Positions 58,622 through 64,000 of a DNA stretch of 64,000 bases are shown here, one piece after another (position 1 is the first letter of the stretch; every line of letters starts with the position of its first letter). Below the pieces are notes generated by a model, which saw nothing but the letters and a program-made list of their open reading frames with translations, had not been told where the DNA came from and ran no database searches. The position numbers were made by a program, and so were the translations under genes. Origin of the DNA: Erigeron canadensis (lineage: Eukaryota; Streptophyta; Magnoliopsida; Asterales; Asteraceae); NCBI RefSeq assembly GCF_010389155.1, contig NC_057768.1, positions 8,182,501-8,246,500 of the forward strand, read 5' to 3'.

Positions 58622-61600
58622 GTGGATGTGCAGGGCGATCGAAAGAAATATATTTGGTATCTTGACAGCGCTGCTGGCAGGACAATGACCGGATGTAAGA
58701 CCCTGCTGGAGGAGTTCGAAGTTTCAGACGGACCCTCCATTACTTTTGGAAATGATGGTTCTGGAAAGACTGAGGGATACGGTGTTCTGAATAATGGTCA
58801 AGTCAAATTCAGACGAGTGGCTTATGTAAATGGGTCGAAATATAATCTCATAAGTGTGAGCCAGTTGTGTGATGATGGCTACCAGGTATTATTTAACATC
58901 TCTCAAGGGATCGTATTTAATAAGGATTGGAAGGTAGTATTGATTGCTCCCAGAAAAAGGGACTGTGTACGTGATGGATATGGAAAGCTCTCCTTCAGAG
59001 CAGTGTTTCTATACCAAGGCTGATGAAGACACAAACTAGCTATGGCATAAAAGGTTGTCCCATTTAAATTTCAAAAATATCAACAAGTTGTCCAGAAAAC
59101 AACTTGCTGATGGGATACCTTCTGTCTCCTTCAAAAAGGAAAGGCCATGTCCAGGATGTGAGATGGGGAAGCAGAAACGCACCAGTTTCAAGACAAAACA
59201 GAATTTTAGCATATCTGAACCTCTTCATATGCTTCATATGGACCTCTTTGGTCCAGTGAATGTTCAGACTCATGCTGGTAAGAAATATACCCTGGTAGTG
59301 TTGATGATTACTCCGGATATTGTTGGGTAATATTTCTTAGGACAAAGTATGAAACTGCTGCTGAAATCATCGCTCTTATCAAGCAAATTGAACTCAAATA
59401 CAAGCAAAAAGTGTGTCAGTTAAGAAGTGATAATGGAACAGAATTCCAAAATTCAACTCTGGAGAAATTCTACACTGACACTGGCATCTCCCAGAATTTC
59501 TCATCGGCACACAGAATGGAGTTGTAGAAGAAAGAACAGAACGCTGATAGAAGCTGCCAGGAGTATGCTTGTTGAATCTGGTCTTCCTAAAATGTACTGG
59601 GCTGAAGCAATTGCAACTGCTTGTCACACTCAAAATCGCTCAGTATATGTGAAGAGACACAAGAAGACATCCTATGAAATATTGAGAAATAGAAATCCAA
59701 ATATTAGTTATTTTCACGTTTTTTGATGTCCAGTATACATCTTGAACGACTCCAGTCAGTTAGGCAAATTTGATGCCAAAGCTGATGAAGGATATTTCTT
59801 AGGATATTCAGCCATTCACAAAGCCTTCAGAGTCTACAACAAAAGACTAGAAAAGGTCCAGGAGTCAATTCATGTCACATTTGATGAGTCAAATGAAGCA
59901 ATCAATAAAAAGCCAACCCTTAATTCTCCCCCAAAAAGTCCAATTATCTTTGGTGAATCTGATCCTATCATCTACAATAAAGATTCATCTGAAGATGTTT
60001 CCACTCATCCTGACTTGGAACCAGTGCAATTTGAAAAACCTTCCAGTAATACTTCATTCTATCCTTCAATAAGTTTCAAACTACCCTCTGAACTTGTTAT
60101 TGGATCAGATGTTCGTAGTACTCCTCCAGTATCATATTCAATTGATTTTGAGCCAGTCATCCAAGAAGTGCCTTTAAATGAATAATTTCATGATACAAAT
60201 CGTAATCTTACAGATTCCGATGAAGATGCTGAAGTTGTCTGGCAAGATCCTACTCTAGAAAATCAATTGAACTCTTGCACTGATATTGTTGTAAGAAACA
60301 ATCCTGGTCAATACTCTAAATGGACAAAAGCTCACCCAATCAACCAGATTATCGGTGACTCCAGTATAGGGGTTCAGACCAGAAGTGCCTCCAGTGAACA
60401 ATGTTTATATGTCAGCTTCTTATCACTGATTGAACCGAAGAAGATTGACGAGGCAATAAATGACCCAAGGTGGGTGATAGCTATGCAAGAAGAGCTTCAC
60501 CAGTTTGAACGAAATAAAGTTTGGAATCTGGTTCCTCCTCCTGTTGGCAAGAAAGAACCAATTGGAACCAGATGGGTCTTCAGGAATAAGGTTGATGAAG
60601 ATGGTCATGTGATCAAAAATAAGGCCAGATTGGTGGCACAAGGGTACGTCCAGACAAATCTTGACTTTGAAGAATCATTTGCACCAGTAGCAAGGTTCGA
60701 AGCCATCTGAATGTTTTTAGCCTTTGCTGCTCATCATAAGTTCAAGGTCTACCAGATGGACGTAAAAAGTGCATTTTTGAATGAAGAATTAGAAGAAGAA
60801 GTTTATGTCAAGCAACCTCCAGGCTTCATTGATGAAAAGCATCCACATTGGGTATATCGTCTGGACAAGGCACTGTATGGTCTCAGACAAGCCCCTCGAG
60901 CCTGGTATGATACTCTGACCAAACACTTATCAGAAAACGGTTTCAAAAGATGTGCAATTGACAATAACTTATTTATTTTTTGTGAAAGAGATAATCTTCT
61001 GTTGGTACAAGTTTATGTTGATGATATTATTTTTGGTTCTACTGATGAATCTTTATGCAAGAAATTTTCAAAAATCATGTCTTCAAAATTTGAAATGAGT
61101 TTAATGGGTGAATTAACATTTTCTCTTGGACTCCAGATTAAACAAACCAGTGATGGTATTTTTATTAATCAAGAAAAATATGTTAGAGATATTTTAAGAA
61201 AATTCGATATGAATTCTTCACCTTCAAAATCAACTCCAATCTCTACACCTTTAACAATAGATTCAGACCCTGATGGGAAGCCAGTGAACACCACTGCCTA
61301 TAGAGGCATGATTGGTTCACTAATGTATTTAACTGCCAGTAGACCAGATATAATGTTTGCAACATGTCTTTGTGCCAGATATCAGTCTAACCCAAAAGAA
61401 TCTCATCTGGCGGCTGTAAAACGCATTTTGAAGTACCTTAAGGGTACTCCCAGTTTGGGTCTTTGGTATCCAAAGGCTCAGGCTTAGATCTAATGGGTTA
61501 TTCAGATTCAGATCATGCAGGTTGTAAGATAGACAGGAAATCCACTACTGGTGGATGTCATTTCCTTGGTGGCAAACTGGTGAGCTGGACCAGTATGAAG

Positions 61601-61954
61601 CAAACTTCAGTTTCTTTATCCACTGCTGAAGCAGAATATATGTCTGCAGCCAGTTATTGTGCTCAGATACTCTGGATGAAGCACCAGTTGCTTGATTATG
61701 GTATTAAATATTCAAAGACTCCTATCTTTTGTGACAATACCAGTGCCATTGCTATCTCAAACAATCCAGTCATGCATTCCAAGACGAAATACATTGATGT
61801 CAGGTATCATTTTATTCGCGATCATGTAATAAAAAATGATGTTGAAATCCACTTTATTCCCACTGATAATCAGCTTGCTGACATATTTACAAAACATTTG
61901 GATGAGAAAACTTTTCAAATACTTGTCAGTGAGCTGGGAATGTTGAACCCTTAA
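58622..61954 (+). pseudogene. Copia pol (protease, integrase, reverse transcriptase, RNase H), degenerate
   Basis: Protease at 58650-58720 has LDSAAGRTMTG where DSG would be expected. GAG-pre-integrase zinc region: HKRLSHLNF...CPGCEMGKQKRT (59045-59190). Integrase core includes HMDLFGP and LRSDNGTEFQ (Asp residues) and RTLIEAARSM. Reverse transcriptase: NDPRWVIAMQEELHQFERN, NKARLVAQGY, QMDVKSAFLNE, YVDDIIFGS (catalytic Asp pair, 61014-61028). RNase H: GYSDSDHAGC, STAEAEYMSA, DNTSAIAI (61490-61760). Stops inside the frame: TGA 59724, TAA 60183, TGA 60708. Frame changes near 58615, 59020-59045, 59305, 59500-59530 and 61475. Inactive as a polyprotein. Confidence 0.88.
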
Positions 61955-62918
61955 TCTAGAACCTTGTTATGAACGCCTTTGTGACACTGGCAGGGTTCTT
62001 TGATTCCAGATTTATAAATCTATACCAGTAAAGCTATCGAACGCCTTTGTGATACTATCTTTGCACTGATAGATTTATGGATCACCATTCCAGGGGGAAA
62101 GACTCAGACCACATTTTTTTATATATCTAAGTTTCAGGGGGATTTATTAATTTATTTTCTCACTAGACAAATTTTTTTTTTCTGAAAAATGTTTCTAGTA
62201 CCTTGTAAATGTGTCCCTCTCATTAATATTGGATAAGTTGATGTGCATGTTTGAAGTGACTTCAGTTGCTTTGTAAATGTGTCCCTCTCATTTGTTTATA
62301 TTAGTTGATGTGCGTGTTTGAGGATTACCATAATGGTCAAATCTGGGTACTTACTGGAGTGTCCCTCCAGTGTACCATTAATGCATGTTCTACTGGCCTA
62401 ATCCACCAGTGAAACTGGAGTGTCCAGTCAACCTCCAAATGCATTAAAATGAGTCTTTATGGGTCAAATAATTTCTTTTTAATACTTAAGGATAGTGCAT
62501 GCCAACCTTACAAATTTTTCATCTGGACAGTTACTGTTCACCTTACGTGGCATGACTTTTTCAACTTAAATGATGGTTTTGTTACCTTGGGAAGACCAAA
62601 AGTGCAAGTCGGTAATTTTTGTGGGCTGTCAACCGTCATACATTTATGTGTGATGGGAAACATTAAATGCGGATGTCAAAACGATCAAAATTGTTTTGAA
62701 ATTTTTCAAAATTACCGTTTTGAATTCCATTTTCTCTTTCTTCTATAAATACCCTCATTACCTTCACTTTCAGTTTCATCTCGAAAATCATTTACTCCCA
62801 TATCTTCAAATTCCTTCATTTATTTCCTTCTTCATTACTCTCCAATCATCATCATCTCTCTTATTAAATTTCTGTCTTCAATCTTAAACTCCTTCACTTT
62901 CATTTTCATATATTTAAA
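61955..62918 (+). promoter_or_regulatory. Post-pol region: polypurine tracts, tandem repeats, leader of the third ORF
   Basis: AGGGGGAAAG (62092) and AGGGGGATT (62137) are polypurine-tract-like, a repeated feature in Sireviruses. GAACGCCTTTGTGA occurs at 61971 and 62039. A pair of 65-bp tandem units starts TTGTAAATGTGTCCCTCTCA (62202 and 62269) and ends GATGTGC.TGTTTGA. A TATA-like site lies near 62744. The 99-codon frame at 62449-62748 shows no recognised domain. Confidence 0.6.
62744..62751 (+). promoter_or_regulatory. Internal TATA box candidate before the third ORF
   Basis: TATAAATA preceded by CTTTCTTC and followed by a CT/TTC-rich leader of about 165 bp to the ATG at 62919. The LTR of the same element has a similar ATATAAATACC with a comparable leader. 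This would allow a separate transcript for the third ORF. Confidence 0.42.
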
Positions 62919-64000
62919 ATGGCTCCTAAACCATCTCCTAAAAATCTTCTATCCATAAATTATACTCCTGCTGATAATGTCAAGAAGGCAAATCATATAT
63001 TTCTTTCTGCCGATGCCATCCGCATAAACATGAATAACTGGATGGCCAAACTCTCAACAAATCACACTGCAACTTCAATCATTGGAAGGTTGAACACCTT
63101 CTTCTTGAGTAGTCCACTCTATGGTGCCCTAACCCTAAATCCGGGCAAAATGTATCATGACTCTCTTTGTGAATTCTGGTATACTGCTGTGTACGTGGCA
63201 AGTGATGAATCCATCCACTACACATTAAACAAGGCACCAAACACTTCACCATAACTGTTGATTCCCTCAGAGATGCCCTGAGGATGAATTACTTCGATGA
63301 GAATGAAATGCCCATTGAGATTCCATCTGGAATCAATACCAGGGAGGTGTGCAGGTTGATGGGGCACACAGAAATAGTGGATGAGAATGGTCAGCTGCTC
63401 AGGAAGGGCACTGTATATATGAGCAGGCTGACAGATTCATGGAGATATTTCTTCACTCATCTTGTTGAGTGTTTGGGTGGCAGTTCTGGAGGTTTAGATC
63501 AGATAAACCAGACACAACTCCAGATTGCTTACTGCTTGTGGATGGGTACAGGGTGGACTTTGCCCAGATCTTCTTTAATGATCTGGTGGACAGATTGAGG
63601 GTCAAGAGCAGGAAGGCCTTCATTCCATACATTCGATTTCTGTCCATCATATTCAGAAGGGCCTTGAAGAATGAGTACTCTGTAAATACAAACTCATTTT
63701 TCAATGTGTGAATATCTGAGGGACCTCAACCAGTTGACCTCATCTCCTACTGAGGTCGACATTCCATCGGTGATGCTTTATCAATTCAGAATTCAAGAAG
63801 ATGCAATTGCATCATCACCTGATGAGGAGGTTGCTGGTGAGCCTCATTACAATGAGGAAATTGCTGATGATGTTACTGCTGAAAGGGTGCAACCTATTTC
63901 CCAGATCGCCCCAGATCTTCAGCAGCCTGGTGTGAATATTGTTGAAATTCCACCTAATCCCACCAGGCCAAGGAATAGAACTCGTCGTCTTAGGAGAGAC
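62919..64000 (+). pseudogene. Third ORF (envelope-like/aORF) of the Sirevirus-like element, broken and partial
   Basis: Starts MAPKPSPKNLLSINYTPAD, with FFLSADAIRINMNNW-type sequence downstream (about 62995-63045). The frame is lost before TAA/stop at 63252; it resumes as MNYFDENEMPIEIPSGIN (63284), with GGSSGGLDQINQTQLQIAYC. It shifts near 63535 to VDGYRVDFAQIFFNDLV, and again near 63705 to YLRDLNQLTSSPTEVDIP, continuing to the window edge. From memory this resembles the extra 3' ORF of eudicot Sireviruses, especially Asteraceae. Whether it is truly envelope-related is unknown; no transmembrane segment is evident in the visible part. Confidence 0.68.

Larger units (their letters stand above)
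55206..64000 (+). mobile_element. Large Sirevirus-like (SIRE/Maximus) copia element, 3' end outside the window
   Basis: Order: LTR, primer binding site, gag with zinc knuckle, protease, integrase, reverse transcriptase, RNase H (the copia order), a 0.96-kb region with two AGGGGG polypurine tracts, then an extra third ORF. Long LTR, tRNA-Met primer site, multiple polypurine tracts and an extra 3' ORF are the Sirevirus pattern. It is nested in the copia gag at 54484-55205. The coding region has many stops and frame changes, so this copy is not autonomous. Confidence 0.85.

Noticed and set aside
1..64000. CRISPR array, bacterial operons, rRNA genes
   Set aside because: The repeats are transposon-derived and irregularly spaced; the genes are spliced plant genes and no rRNA sequence was recognised.

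Overview
This is nuclear DNA of a flowering plant, most likely a eudicot. The evidence is spliced genes with GT/AG introns, a WUSCHEL homeobox gene, a SAUR gene, an ALKBH9-type RNA demethylase, plant PIF/Harbinger, Helitron and Ty1/copia elements, and very AT-rich spacers. The style of several repeats (the third ORF of the large copia element, the tRNA-SINEs, the Harbinger transposase) reminds me of Asteraceae genomes. That family assignment is inference and was not checked against any database.

Five host genes are supported: an intronless SAUR (1484-1792, +), a two-exon coiled-coil protein (6278-7378, -), a small predicted plastid membrane protein (16648-17166, -), a six-exon ALKBH9-like m6A RNA demethylase (24228-28659, +) and a three-exon WUSCHEL gene (40589-41939, +). 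They are unrelated in function and are separated by 5-15 kb of repeats. WUS is isolated: about 12 kb of gene-free, Helitron- and MITE-rich DNA lies on its 5' side, and the whole 3' side to the window end is transposon or gene-free sequence.

Layout. 0-5 kb: gene fragments, a MITE, SAUR, SINEs and a Stowaway MITE. 6-9.6 kb: the coiled-coil gene. 9.6-13.8 kb: a block of small DNA elements (a Mutator-type MITE, two related Helitron-like elements, a MITE inside an AT microsatellite, an 834-bp foldback element with a 10-bp target duplication). 15.3-16 kb: degenerate tandem repeats. 17.8-21.7 kb: a broken Harbinger element split by a solo LTR that has an intact 5-bp target duplication. 22-24 kb: a LINE scrap and a local duplication. 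24-29 kb: ALKBH9. 30-37 kb: a GC-rich palindromic repeat, several Helitron-type 3' ends and a tandem MITE dimer. 39.5-42 kb: an inverted repeat followed by WUS. 43.4-47.2 kb: MITEs and a gag-only retroelement whose LTR-like ends face each other. 54.3-64 kb: a short-LTR copia element interrupted by a large Sirevirus-like copia element (972-bp LTR, gag, pol, extra 3' ORF) that runs off the right edge.

I found no clear sign of an undescribed biological system. The oddest structures are the gag-only element with inverted LTR ends, the tandem MITE dimer, the cluster of Helitron-type ends, and the internal TATA box before the third ORF of the large copia element. Exon coordinates were read by eye from splice consensus, reading-frame continuity and remembered family sequences; transcript data would be needed to fix them.
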